A stretch of DNA of 64,000 nucleotides from the NCBI GenBank assembly GCA_032622095.1, contig CP136062.1, positions 158,964,875 to 159,028,874 on the forward strand, in the 5' to 3' direction. The notes beneath the pieces are model-generated. The model did no database searches. It saw nothing but the letters and a program-made list of their open reading frames with translations, and was not told where the DNA came from. The DNA is from Siphonodentalium dalli. Taxonomy: Eukaryota; Mollusca; Scaphopoda; Gadilida; Siphonodentaliidae. Every line of letters starts with the position of its first letter. Position 1 is the stretch's first letter. The translations under genes and the position numbers were made by a program. Shown here piece by piece: positions 20,501 through 33,752 of this stretch.

Positions 20501-20597
20501 TACTGTGGTTTTTGGGTGCCGACAGGTGTCTCCCCTTGTCGTATTGTTTATGTATATTTTATAAATATATTTTCTACAAAGTCCCTGTGGGCATGCC
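17589..20597. mobile_element. 3-kb non-autonomous DNA transposon with ~520-bp inverted ends
   Basis: 17589-18110 and 20076-20597 are inverted copies of each other. The outermost bases are GGCATGCCCACAGGGAC on the left and their complement on the right. Identity is high near the outer ends and falls inward. The 2-kb centre has no transposase-like frame. No target-site duplication is obvious at the outer borders, so superfamily is unknown; only the long inverted ends are directly seen. Confidence 0.8.
18829..18978. mobile_element. 150-bp palindrome nested in the long-TIR element
   Basis: Arms of about 60 bp: AGAGTAATCAAT, then GTTCCGAGAATTACGTTAAA and AATTC, mirrored on the right, with a short spacer around AAGAAACGAGTGCGCGTTTC. 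It would fold into one hairpin. It is probably a fold-back MITE inserted in, or captured by, the larger element. Confidence 0.75.
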
Positions 20598-21899
20598 ATG
20601 ATTGATTGGCACGAATCTTTACTCTCGAATTTAGTGGAAATTGTCAATGATTAAGCCGGTTTTCGCAGAATTGAAACTTGTCCGGTTATCAAAGTAACCA
20701 AAATCAGGCCGTCTTAACAACTGTCCACAATCGAAAAGGTAACAGTTTCCCAAAAAACAATAGTTTGCGATCAAATACGCAACGCCAACGATAAATCGCG
20801 AATAAATGAGGTGAGTGCTAAAGCGGGAACTTAAACCCGGAATGAGAATAACATACTCATGAATATACGTACGGACCCGCATAACACAGAATGAATGCCG
20901 GATTAATAATACATATTAAATATCAGCAGTCATACTGTATGGAGTCATTGCCGTATATAATATGGTCGCCGATAAATATACTATTGAATTTTGACGGCAT
21001 GAATCACGAAAATATTTAATTTAGACAATTTTCATGGGCACATAAAATAACGGTAAAAAACCGTCAAACTGATGAAACGGTATGGGACCGTCGATTATGA
21101 CGGCCCGAAACCGTCGAACCGACAGTATTTTCTAACAGTGTATCCTCAATGTTTAAACTTTCAGCTACTAAATGTGTATTATCATTGTTGCTTTGTAACT
21201 TTTGTCGCAATGAGCTGTGTGTACCTCCGTGTCACAGACACGGGATAGTAGGGGCTCTTATGTCCCAAAAATGGCCAAAGTGTGCAAAATTGGATAAAAA
21301 CATGAAACTTGGTATTTATATAGTTCATGATATGGGGGTCAATATAAGAGCGAGACCCAAGCATGAAAGTGACCTTGATGACTTTGAGGTCAAGGTCAAA
21401 ATTTCTACTTTTCAGAGGCAGTATGAGTTATAACATTTTTAGACAACACATTACGTATACATGTCCACATTTACATACATATGACTTCAAAAAGGCCATT
21501 TTAGTCACTTTTATAACACAGATCTTGATAACTTTTCATCTTGGAGCCTAAAATGTCAGTTGTTCATCCGAATAGCTGTAAATGTCCATGAACAAATGAA
21601 TATAAAGTCCCACCCATTTAACATCCTTACTAAATGCCACCGCATTCAACATAACTTTATTTGCATATGTATCGGGGTACAAGAGTGAGTCCCAAGCATT
21701 AAAATCACTCTAAATCAACTAATTTTTATAAAATTGTTAATGGTGTGATCTGAGCCTGAATTATTCCTCGATATTTGTCCGAAATTACTGAACTTTCAGG
21801 AATTCTATCAATTTATGAAATATATTTAAGTAAATGTTGGTTAAAAGATCAAATACTCGTTTTCTCTTCCAAACAATTGCAAACATTTGAAAATTTCAA
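20598..21899. other. Non-coding spacer with a possible transposon end
   Basis: No gene. Around 21050-21140 several direct and inverted copies of CCGTC/GACGG lead to ACAGTATTTTCTAACAGTG, which looks like one terminal end of a DNA transposon; its partner was not found. A GACTTTGAGGTCAAGGTCAA phrase (about 21378) is a dispersed repeat also seen near 27150. Confidence 0.4.
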
Positions 21900-22403
21900 T
21901 CTAATATATATTTTGGGACTTCTGCCTGTCTGTTTGTTTGTTAGCAATGGCCGGGAAAACTGCCTGACGGATTTCGACGAAATTTGATACCTAGGGGTAC
22001 TTTTGTCCGCGGAGTGTTTTGGATAGGTCAAATCGTGACCCCGACCTGACATTGACCTTCAAAATGGTCAATTCAATGTCAAATCGCGCCTTTCGACGAA
22101 ATTTGATACCTAGGGGTACTTTTATCCGGGGAGTGTTTTGGACGGGCCAAATCGTGACCCCGACCTGATCTTGACCTTCAAAATGGTCAATTCGAGGTCA
22201 AATCGCGCCTTCCGATGGGATTTCGACGACATTTAATACCATGGGGTACTTAATGGTCAATTGAAGGTCAAATCGCGCCTTTCGACGGACTTCGATGTTA
22301 AATCCACGGAGGTTTTCAAATCCAGCTATTTGAAAATTGGTATCTGAAGTCCGGATGAAAGCAGAGGGGAAACAGCCCGGACGATGTCGGGTCACCCTGC
22401 TAG
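21900..22403 (+). mobile_element. Non-autonomous Helitron-like element
   Basis: Starts TCTAATATATATTTTG and ends in a GC hairpin (GCCCGGACGATGTCGGG) followed by CTGCTAG, then T: the 5'-TC, 3' hairpin plus CTRR and A/T insertion site of Helitrons. The interior repeats a roughly 115-bp unit with GATACCTAGGGGTACTTTT and ATTGACCTTCAAAATGG. 504 bp, no coding capacity. Confidence 0.7.
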
Positions 22404-25400
22404 TATCGTATACATGTAAAGTCACAGAAATTAAATGTCAACTTGATACCACCAAGTTATACATTTTAGGAACAGGTGTTAAAAATATGGGTAACAAGGG
22501 TTTGGCAAAAAATATGTTACTTTTATTCAGTAAATGTTTTGCTCATTTTAGTCACCCAACGCATTGCATAATACATGTATTGCCCAAACTTTGACATATA
22601 GGCACTACATGCGGTGTTTGACATATAGGCACTACATGCTGACATGTTACTCGATTCTCTGGTCAGTATTCAACAAAAGGAAAATCACATGGGCAATGTA
22701 TATAAAGGTTATATGATGAATATGTCGAACCTAAATGTATTCAATTTAGTAGCAATTATGAGCAACATATCCTAGCGGAAATACGCGCACAATCGACATA
22801 TAATGTGAAATATGTACATAATGTGATTATTTTATTCTGAAATAAGCAGATAATGGAGTCATGGCCGTTATTTCGTTTTATGGCGCGGGCCACATTGATA
22901 ACACATGTTAAAAGTTGTGAGTTGGTTTATTCCTGTCATTGTCCGCACATAATCTGCTTAGAATCGCCTCATTATGAGTCGATAATGTGACTGCAACGCT
23001 CTCATTTTCAGCACATTATCGACTCAAAATAAGCCGATTATAAGCAAAGACCTAAAACACGGTCTATTATAAGCGGATACTGTGAGATATTTCCGGAGAA
23101 CAGGCTGTTATGAAATGTTATACTATCTACCATTGCCTTTGCGTCCAAGAAATGATATATATTGTCCAGAATATAATATCACCATCATGTTATTGGAATC
23201 AAAATGGTGGAACATAATTTGGCTGTTGAATACCTTGATATGAAAGATTAAGTCAGTGAGTTACAGACAGAACTAGATTGTGGATACAGGAGCATTGAGC
23301 ATAGTCATATTCCTTACTCAAAACATGAGACCGTAATATGTATATCATACATGTTGTGCTAATTCTGATTATTCAGCCATCAATTGAGATTGAGCTCATC
23401 GATAAAAACAGAAGTTCGCTCCCAGTGAATGTTGAGATCTCACCAAACTAGAGAAAGCAGTTATTGTGCTAAAATCATCACATGTTGGACGCGAGCATAC
23501 ATATACCTAGTCATATAAATTATAGCATCTAATTTTAGGAAGTTTAGTTTTGAAAGAAATGCGCAAACAATGCTATAGTAGACAATAAGTCATTGCTTGT
23601 ATAGAGTGCCAAAATGCTACGACACTGAATCCTAAAGCAAGTTATTATTGTGGCATGTTAAGGCTGGCTCACTGGTGATTACATCTCCGATTTGGTAGAT
23701 AGTGTGTGAATTGGTCATCAGGGGTGGCCAGCATACTAGTATACATATCAAGGGGTCGCATAAAATGTACAGGGACTGGGTATATTCACATTAATGGCAG
23801 GTTACCTGTATCTCAAGTTCTCAACATGGATCATGTTTTGGCACCAGAGCGTCTGCAACTAGGACTCATCAGGTAGTGGCATAGCGATACATAGGGACTG
23901 GTTAGTCAAAGTTCCGAATGTTAGTGGTGATCAGATAACATATACCGGTATATGACTCCTCCTCTAATTTACCTGTACCGTTGGACTGGGAGGCAATTGC
24001 GTGTCATCTGGGGCGTGTATTTTATGTATCCCGTTACTGGGTCGCCAATGATATTGTCTCTATTGATATCTAGAATATGAATATTATGTATTCATATTGT
24101 TGATACATAATATACCCCCACCAACATGTACCAGTAATATCCTTTATCGCACGGAATTTACCTTCGGCATTTCTTAGACTGCGTAATTACTTTCCGTGTA
24201 CTTTTAACCTCGCAGATATTTGGTCAGTTGGAATGTATAATGACACAACATTAATTAGCCTTCCTCTGATCTCTCCTTTGTCTATCGCAATCTGGTATGT
24301 AACCTTCCTCTGACCTATCTTTGTCCATGGCAGTCAGCGAGTCATTAGGGAATGCAAGTCATGAGTCGAGATATAAAGGAGTTGGATTCCGGAGAACAAA
24401 GGAGGGAAGCTAGGCATCGCTCTTCGGAGTTTTACATGGATCTTGACCATGCGATTTCCTTATTGACATAGTTCTCGACTTTATTTACTTACGCTCATAT
24501 ATATACTTATGTACTATTGTTGCTGCCATCATTGATGCTCGATATTTCCACATCACAATTAAAGTTATCTACTGAAGATCTAATCACTCGTCACTTACCA
24601 CTAGACCATCACATCGGCCCAGGTTGTTGGCATGCCCCATTATGTAACATTGTGGTGGTCAATTTCAAGAAGTCACTATACTCGAACAGCTGTGAGATGC
24701 GTGGCATACAAGTATATCTAGCAATGACAATATATTCTTATCTGGGACTGGGCCACTCAAATACAAATTCCAGCAGTGGTCGGCCAAGTTAGCCATATAC
24801 AGAACCTGCATGACTGTCATTGACTGACATAGCACACTTCTCATGTGGTGACCAGATTACCCATATCCTGGAATGCAGATCGAGAGCACCAATATCACCA
24901 TGCGCGCATATCCTGAAACTGGGCCACCAGTGTGCATGTTTCCAGTGATGACCAGATTGCCTGTATGATGTGATATTGTGATCATTGTGCACATCTCCGC
25001 TTATTATCAAATTACCCATACACTGCTTAACCACGGTGCCAATATGCGAGAGTGGTCCGATAGCTCACTCATGGGTCTTATCATTCTTCAATCTGTAAGT
25101 TCAGGACTTTGTCTGCTAGTACCAACTCTTATGTGTGGAACCTTTTTAATTTTGATAATAAATTATCTTCAGTAAATTATGAAGAATAATAACTAGATTC
25201 AGCCACGTGCACATGTAACTTGTAACGTGTGTTGCCATTGCCATCCAAAGTAACCTGACTCATGTGAACATTCCGCCTGCATGTACATGGTCAAGCCGTT
25301 TAGAAGTTTTGTGTAAAATGTGTAGCATTACGAAACTTGTAGAAAGTGGAATAATCCAACCTTCTGATAAGATGTTCTCTAGTGAGAAACCAACGCTATT

Positions 25401-25665
25401 CATGCAGTAGGAGAACATAGAATAGAATGTTCCGTGCGAAAATATTGTGTCTTGATTGAAGTGTCGGCGGTTGCACTGTAGACATGTCGCTTACCGCCAG
25501 ATTATTGTTTACACGTTCTGCTACCAGTTGGATCGATATCTCAAAACGTGTAGCTTTGGCGCCGTAATATCACATGACTTCCTGCCAAGTGTGTATTGAT
25601 AGCAATACCATAGTAGCTCACGTTACAAGTTACATGGATGTGTGGCTGAACCTGTTGACCACAGA
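22404..25665. other. Non-coding stretch
   Basis: No gene supported. Seen here: a 14-bp-stem hairpin at 22976-22989 / 23012-23025 (GAGTCGATAATGTG and its complement), a doubled GGCACTACATGC phrase near 22600-22640, and AT-rich dyads near 24080. Otherwise nothing recognisable. Confidence 0.4.
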
Positions 25666-25704
25666 TCATATATATGTGTGTGTGTGTGTGGGAGAGAGAG
25701 AGAG

Positions 25705-25744
<40 letters not shown>

Positions 25745-25771
25745 TGTGGGTGTAAGGCTGAGGGGTGTGTG

Positions 25772-25807
<36 letters not shown>

Positions 25808-26049
25808 TGTATGAATATATGTACTGCTCGACCGATCCGACTCAAATTTTGTATGTAGGCCTACTTTGACCCCGGGAACAATACGGGATGGTCCAATTTC
25901 ACTTGCGACCGTGTCATTAACCTTGACCTTGGTGTAGCTTATATAGGCATATTTCTGGACCGATCGAACAATAGTTTTTTGTTTCTCCTGACGGAGGCGA
26001 TCACAAAGAAATCCCAAATAGCCCACATGAAGTCGGGCGCATCAGCTAG
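25666..26049 (+). mobile_element. Helitron-like element with internal microsatellites
   Basis: Starts TCATATATATGTGTG after an A and ends with the GCCC...GGGC hairpin, GCATCAGCTAG, then T. It carries (TG)n, (AG)n and (TGCG)n runs at about 25670-25810 and the dispersed CGACCGATCCGACTCAAATT phrase. The microsatellites produce spurious open frames on both strands. Confidence 0.6.
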
Positions 26050-26554
26050 TTAATATATTAGATTGACGATGTGTGTTGTCAAGTTGGGTATGTTTGTAAA
26101 AAGAACGACATTGAGCAATATTGTTCTTCGTTTCTATTTGATCACCCTGTCGGCGTATTTCACATCACTTTAAGACAGAAACCCTGCAGTACTGCAGATG
26201 CTTATAGCTGCGAGATCTAATGGACACAAGCCGTGTGGCCGATTGCAATCAAATAACTCTTTTATTGTTCTGCGTCAGTCACTGCGATGTATTGCTGTTA
26301 GTATATTCCGAAAGCGTGCCCATTTTCCATACGCCATTGACCGTTAGAAGTCTATAAAATGATGTCGCTTCACTTGAACCTCACACCCGCTGGGAAACAG
26401 AAGCGACCATTGTGCCACACAAGAACTTTACTTTAAGGCATGGCTAGTAGCTGAAAAAATCAATGATAAAATACTGTACGGTATTATGTGAGCCAATTAT
26501 CAGTCAGTTTAAAATAATTTGGGGCTATTTTCTAAAGTGATGAGTACATGTATA
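26050..26554. other. Non-coding spacer between two Helitron-like elements
   Basis: About 500 bp with no open frame of interest and no repeat that I could recognise. Confidence 0.3.
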
Positions 26555-26873
26555 TCTTCTATATATTTTGGAACTTTTTTCTGTGTGTATGTTTGTGTGT
26601 ATGTGTGTTATATATAGACTCGAAACTGCTCGACTCGAAAATGATCTATGTTGGCCTACTCTGATCACGGGAACAATATGAACGGGTCCAATTTCACGAG
26701 CGACCGTGTCCTTGACCTTGACATTGACCTCGCTCATATACGCACATATAGCCATGTTTCTGGACCGATCGATCAATAGTTTGTCCAGACGCTGTATACA
26801 TGTATTCTGCCAAGAGGGAGGCGATAACAATGAATCACTAAATAGCACAGACGAGGACGGGTACATCAGCTGG
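26555..26873 (+). mobile_element. Helitron-like element
   Basis: Starts TCTTCTATATATTTTGG after an A and ends with a decayed hairpin and CATCAGCTGG before a T. It shares the GACCGATCGATCAATAGT region with the element at 25666 and the start with those at 21900 and 39472. 319 bp, non-coding. Confidence 0.6.
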
Positions 26874-29229
26874 TATTGGATATAATTATGATTGTTGCAA
26901 TATGTTTCAATAAAACATCTAACCTGATATGCCTAAGATAGTCCATCTCCCAAGTGATACCTTGGTAAAGTTTCAAGTTCAAGGTCACAAAAAACATTCC
27001 AGCTCTCACACAAAGCCCCCGAGTATTACACTATTAGTCAAATTATGTCTCCTCCGTATGCAGTAATGAATAATATGCACAATTCGTGCCTTTTTAGCTC
27101 CCTTGTGCACATTGCAGGCAGCCTATAGTGAAAATGCATGTTGATTACCTTGACCTTGACATCAAGGTCATACGAGGGGTCTGCCGATTTGGGTCTCGTT
27201 TCGAATTGAACCCCCATGGTCTACTCTATATATGTATGCCAATTTTCATGCTTTTATCCAAATTTGCACACCCCATCAGATAACAGCCCTACTCCTGCCA
27301 TTTGGAGCCGAAACATTTATTTTTTGCTGAAAACTCGCTGTTTTTCACAAAAATATTTTGTTTTCAAACATTATCATTACAATAATGCCAAACTATTTAA
27401 TCCATAAGGTGTAGCAGTTATCTGAAAACATATGTAGATAGAATTTAACAGCAATTTACAACGGTTTGTGAAATAATGGATTTTAGCTACCCCTCCCCAA
27501 ACACGTTTTTGGTTGAAAAATGACATATTTTTTTTAAGAACTTTACCAAATATCCCAACTGAACATAATGGGACCCAACATGACTCGTCTGCTGAAAATT
27601 TAGCCGGGACATTGCTGAAGTGATTAAAGACGTTTTCAGGCTTCCAAACCCCAAGTTACAACAACAACAACAACAACAAAAACACATATTATTGATAACA
27701 GCTATAAATAAACATGCATCGACGTCGACTTTTTAGAACAGAAATATTTATTATAAACAACATATAACAGACTGTCTAAATAGAGTCTCACAAATATCAA
27801 ACTTTTGTTGTTAAAGTAATTTTTAATGTCCCTCTAAATAATAAGTAATATATAGAAAATAAATATTATGTTCAACTGAATCCCCACTATAGTCTCACCA
27901 AGGTGGCAGTTCTCTCCGTTTTATATACCAGTATATCTAAATCAAAAGCAAAATAGTGCGATATGTAGCTGATAGAACGTTGTCATATATTCAGTTCTTT
28001 GGGTGTTCAAGACTTAAAATAGGGTATAGGTGGTCTCCAAACCATTTTGCCGTTCGTTTTTTGTAAGGTGCCGCAGGCTTTCGGAAAACGAGCCCTTCAA
28101 AGTCATTAAATATTTCCTGACCGAATAGCCTTTTCTCCACACCCTCTGCTAAAACGTATACATCATTTTAGTTCGTAGTATCTTCAAGACTGCAGATAGA
28201 GTAGGGGGTCACAAAAACAATAAAAAAAATTGTATTTGCCAGCCGATTATTGCAAAGTCTCCCAGACTCCCAGGAGCCAGGAACCAACATATCCGTATAA
28301 ATTGTTTACTTCCTGATAGAACTACCCTCTGTCCACAGCCTCAGTTAAACCAGAGCGAGTATTTCATTTGGGAATATTATTCCTACAAATGGACACGAAC
28401 TGGTGACATTTAGCATAAACTGCACCATTTTGATACCTTTGTCGCCATTTTGTCCACTTTTTTTTATAGTGGTGGCTTAATTTTCTACTCAAACAGGCAA
28501 TGTGGTCCATAACTGATATACATAGCACTATACGTGTGCTCTATTCGGGACATTAAAGTAAAGATTGATAATTTGTTTAGAAATTTAGTACAACTACTTC
28601 GAAATTCGATTTTGATGGACACACAAAGGCCAAATCCTCGTGATATGGCACACAATAATCGGATTTGGATTGGACATCATATCTGGTTGCACAACTGGTC
28701 ATTTAATGATATAGGTTTATAGATAGGTATAATATAGGTATAAATAGACAAGATTGATTAAATTTAACGAAATTTCCCAATTTTACTGCACCAGGATATC
28801 TGTCACATTGTTTGAACTTCGAATGTAAAAACCAATACGTCATTGTAACACAAATATTAGTTGTATTGTATGTTTTCTGTCATATTTGTAACATAAGATG
28901 AGATCGAAATGAGTGGAGTATATCCCCGCGGTCCCCGGAAATGCGGTCATCTTAGTCCATCGCCATCTTTTCTGGTATATATATACATATCCAGTTTTGT
29001 TTCGTGTTAATATCGAACAGTACAAACGGACATCATAGCGAACAACAATTGTGTAAAGTTTAATCAAAGATACACGATGGTCATGTTAGTTTCCGGGCTT
29101 TAAAGGTTATGTGTGGGGCCTGGATCGAATCGCGTAGAATGAGGGCGTATATTGGTAATGGCCCAGTAATGCATTCACGAAATTCCAAGTGTTAAATTCA
29201 GATATTCATAAAACAATGATTTATATATA
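26874..29229. other. Non-coding spacer
   Basis: AT-rich, no gene supported. A short (CAA)n run near 27660 and a TTGACCTTGACATCAAGGTC dyad near 27150 are the only structures noticed. Confidence 0.4.
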
Positions 29230-32200
29230 CTCTAGTAGCTGAGGGCGTTTTGTATGCACTTTTATGTCCAGAGCAAAACTCTTCACGAATCCACTAATTG
29301 AAGGTACACGAACAATATTTGGTTGGTGACACATTTCCCATTGAGGGCGAAATGGGTCAAATGGCCACGCCCCTTTTTACGCGAAGTACTACCACCCGCC
29401 GTGACTATATCTCCAGAACCGTTGGACATAGGGGGTCGTGTGACCACTCAAAATGTGCAGAATGGCCATATTATGGGGGGTCAGTAATACATTTTCATAT
29501 CCAAAAGTCAATGGTTTTTAAGATAATTGCCAAAAACCAAAAAAAATCCATTTTTAAGGGCCCAATTTTGGGGTTCAGCACTTTTATCTCAAAGCTGAGC
29601 CCCCAATTCAAATTTTATTGATCTATATCCATCGGTGCCACATATAGGTATAATTTCTGTACCATTATTGGATGAGATTGACCTCCAAGGAGCTCTTGAC
29701 CCTGAAAATAAGGTTTTTGGATGGAATATATTGGTCGTAGAATGAAAAACAGACATTTTCCCAATAACAAAGATGTTGAGGAAATCATCAATTATACGGT
29801 ATTTGATCAGTAACCTAAAACTCCTACAAAAAGGTTACCTGGTGATATAATTTGAATGTAGTTCAATTTTTGTTATCTAGATTTCATGGCCTTTGATGTG
29901 AGATGGCTGCCAAAATGGTTATAAATGGAATGACATATATCACATTAGCAATATACTTGTAAATGAGGTCAATGTGTTATTTTCTTTAAACTTATGGGAG
30001 AACAGGGTGTTTTTATGGTATTCTAATGTTGAATTGAATTATACTCAGCCCACAAGTAGATTTAGTAAATGTTGAGTTACTACAATTTGATCAATCAGTA
30101 TGATTCAGTAGTCGAGCAGGTTGTGTCTTTATCAGTCCCACATCAATTTTGATTGGCTGCATCACCATTTTGTATAAAGGTTCTACAATTTCCCTAACAT
30201 GTACATTATTCTAGAACAAATAATGGCTAGCCTGGAGTGAGTTAGAAGAAAAATACAAGCATCAGTTGATATGCAGATATAAATACATACAAATCTACAT
30301 TCTGCATGTAGCCATGCTATGCAATCCTCCCTCATGTTTCAACTTATCAAGGAAAAATGATCACATTACCAATGTCTATGATAGTCAGATGTTTTTGTAG
30401 ATTTTGTAGATTTGTGGATGTTGTAGATTTTGTAGATTTGTGGATGTTGTAATGCAATATAGATCTCCATTATAGTTGCACAAATTTATTTTTCATTTCG
30501 TCCCTTTAAATTGACTTTTATTTTTTATGTATGTATATGCGCCACTCCAAAAATGTCAGTAAAAGTACTGTAAACCGTTTGGTTTGATGTTATAGGCACA
30601 GGAGATATATATATACTTTACATGTCAAATATTGTGAACCATGCAGGTACGTTTATGTGTGTCAGTCGCCTTATGTGTGTGATGTACATGCAGTAACTAC
30701 ATGTATATTCTAGTGAAATTTATGGTCTGCACTCTGCAGTATTTCAAAAACATGCTGTGGCCATGCCTACATATACATATGTACACTGATTCAAACACAA
30801 TGATTGTCAGGTTATAATCTATGTTTGAGGAAAGTTACTATGTATTTTTCATTTGTGTTGCATTTGTCAATATTAATGGGTCCCAGGAGTCCAGATGTTA
30901 CTAGTGCAGAGCCCATTTAATTTTCATGAAACTGGTGGACTTCATGTCTATACTCCTAAATAAACATGACTCTGAGTCTTATCAGACCAAGACGGTATTG
31001 TGTAGGTTTTACTAGAATTATATTTAGAAAAGACTCGACCATTATTTTTCCACTGCCCTTATCACAATATATTCATTTGGCAGTATTCATCCCAAGTTTA
31101 GTGGTGATGCTAATACATTTGGTATGATATTCAGGTAGAGCAAAGCGATCTGAACGAATCGAGGATAAGCCACAATGTGTAGAAAACATTAAAAAACATG
31201 TATATTGTGAAATATTTTAATAATGGGTGCTGGTTTTTACAAACTGGCCATAATTGAGATGACTATTCCTGTTGTTTACCAAACATCAGCGTACACAATC
31301 AAATTTTGAAGTATATATGTTCTTGAATGTTGCATACAGACACTGACTTTTGCACAAATTGCTCGGGTTAGCCAAACAATGCAAAAATAACCAACTTTAG
31401 GTAAAATGATGGTACTTGACAGAATTGCTTTGACCTACAAACATATCAATCCAGCAGTACCCATCAGCATAATATAAAATTAGCAGGACCACTTAACCTG
31501 AGGTGGTATTGAAAATGAAAATATCTTTAAAATGGTAAGTTATTAGGGCTATTAGCTATTATGAAGAATTATGTTAGTGAAATTATAGACCCTCATCTTC
31601 TCCAACCTGCAAGTGATGCAACTATCTTGGCCAATCAAAACTAATGTGGGACTGACAAAGGCTCATTCTACTATTGATTGAATAGTGATCATTCCATCAT
31701 TTCCTAAAACTTTTTGTGAGATGAGGTGTCCTTTTGTAAGAATTGATTACTTCTGAAATATATACTGGTATATATGGTCATCTCCCATCTGATTACAACA
31801 TGTTTTTACTATGCCCAGGTGCAATACCCATTTTAGGATCGCAACATGTGGCTGCTGCATGAAGCAAACAGCTGGTCATTCCATTTAGTAAAAGTGTTTA
31901 GCATGTTTCATATCTTGGTCACTTAAATCAGATCAGCTGTTAAATGTTGATAACAAATTTTGAAAACCTGTTTTGTTCAATCTGTACATTTCTGTTGATT
32001 AGAGCACAATTGTTACCTGATTTTTGGTAAAGCACACCAGTTTCCAAGGCATGTTCAGTCATGAAGAGCTCACGTTGTGTGTTGGGATCAACACATCCTC
32101 AGCAGCAATTTCCAGCTAATCCCATTGTGTGTGGTCAATTGTGCTCTTAAGTCGATCAGAGAATTCGATTAGTTCTTTAAAAAGTGTCATACATATGCTG

Positions 32201-32799
32201 TGGCCTTGGTGGTATTGTATACTTGTGGTGCGTAACATGCTGAAATCGGTTTTTGGCAATTATCTTAAAAACCATTGACTTTTGGATATGAAAATGTATT
32301 ACTGACCCCCCATAATGTGGATTTTCAGGGTCAAGAGCTCCTTGGAGGTCAATCCCATCTGATAATGGTACAGAAATTATACCTATATGTGGCACCGATG
32401 GATATAGATCAATAAAATTCGAATTGGGGGCTCAGCTTTGAGATAAAAGTGCTGAACCCCAAAATTGGGTCCTTAAAATGGATTTTGTTTGGTTTTTGGC
32501 AATTATCTTAAAAACCATTGACTTTTGGATATGAAAATATATTACTGACCCCCCATAATGTGGCCATTCCGCATATTTTGAGTGGTCACCCGACCCCCTT
32601 TGGCCAACGGTTCTGGAGATATAGTCACGGCGGGTGGTAGTACTTCGCGCAAAAAGGGGCGTGGCCATTTGACCCATTTCGCCCTCAATGGGAAATGTGT
32701 CACCAACCAAATATTGTTCGTGTACCTTCAATTAGTGGATTCGTGAAGAGTTTTGCTCTGGACATAAAAGTGCATACAAAACGCCCTCAGCTACTAGAG
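29230..32799. mobile_element. 3.57-kb non-autonomous transposon with ~480-bp inverted ends and TA duplication
   Basis: Outer ends are CTCTAGTAGCTGAGGGCG and its complement, flanked by TA on both sides (29228-29229, 32800-32801). Inverted ends cover 29230-29705 and about 32325-32799. The right arm carries an extra copy of a 65-bp inner segment (32250-32316 and 32493-32560). Weaker inverted similarity continues inward (30080-30175 against 31592-31690), so the whole unit is an old palindrome. No transposase frame. TA target sites suggest a Tc1/mariner-type mover, but this is inference. A short duplication with GTAGATTTTGTAGATTTGTG lies near 30400. Confidence 0.8.
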
Positions 32800-32999
32800 T
32801 AATAGCACTGGAACGATATAGAATAGCTAATTTTATATTTCTCAACGAATGTCTCAGTCTCTATATTGACGAAATCGATAGGCTAAACATCGTATGGACA
32901 GCGCCTGCCAGTTGTTCTCCTTTAGGGTGAGGGTTAGCATTCCGGCTTTTACTCTGGAACTATCCATAAATGCGCCATCGCAATATATTCTAATTGACG

Positions 33000-33205
33000 C
33001 TCAATGAATATTTAATTGCGCTTAAGCGCAATAAGGAATATCTAATTGTACTTAAGTGCAATAAAGAAAATATAATCATGCTTAAGTGTAATTAAGATTA
33101 TTCTTATTGCGCTTAAGTGCAATAAGGAATATTCTTATTGCGCTTAAGCACAGTTCGAGATTCCTTGTTGCGTTTAAGCTCAATTATTTATTTTATTTAA
33201 GCTCA
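33000..33205. repeat. Array of the TTGCGCTTAAGCGCAA palindrome (small)
   Basis: Six or more perfect or near copies of the 16-bp palindrome TTGCGCTTAAGCGCAA, spaced by AATAAGGAATATTCTTATT-like dyads. The same array type recurs at 55.9-57.7 kb. Confidence 0.75.
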
Positions 33206-33290
33206 ATGTGGCTTACCATATTTTTTGGGTGTCGAGTTTACCGCAACATTGCCGCCGAGTTCCACTAAACTGATAAGCATCTCCGTTATA

Positions 33291-33750
33291 TGTGACCCGC
33301 CATATCAAATCCAGTCGTAAGTCGGGATTTTTTTTACCCTGTGCCAATGCATTCTCTTATATATGCGAGTCGACCATAGGTCGCCTCGCATATATAAGAG
33401 AATGCATTGGCCTAACAATTTTTTATCATTTTTTTTTAATAAATGTTTCTTACGTTGTTTAGGACATAAAATAAAAAACATCCATTACCCTGCAGGGAGC
33501 CCCACACATATATAGAAGCATATAGAAGAGTTTCGTCGGCTCATGTTTGTCTGGGGCTCTGTATGGGTGAAATTATAAAATTGTTAAAGAATACAAGAAA
33601 AAATTATTAAAATTGTAAAAAATTGTTAGGCCAATGCATTCTCTTATATATGCGAGGCGACATATGGTCGACTCGCATATATAAGAGAATGCATTGGCAC
33701 AGGGTAAAAAAAATCCCGACTTACGACTGGATTTGATATGGCGGGTCACA
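33291..33750. mobile_element. Twin-hairpin MITE, complete copy
   Basis: Inverted ends TGTGACCCGCCATATCAAAT... with TA on each side (33289-33290, 33751-33752). Each end also carries a 69-bp near-perfect palindrome (33343-33411 and 33630-33698) with core GCATTCTCTTATATATGCGA, so the element can form two cruciforms. Between them is a conserved AT-rich centre with CCCTGCAGGGAGCCCCACAC. 460 bp, no coding. Confidence 0.8.
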
Positions 33751-33752
33751 TA

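Noticed and set aside
25541-26026. 161-aa frame with THTHTH runs
   Set aside because: Translation of TG, AG and TGCG microsatellites within a Helitron-like element.
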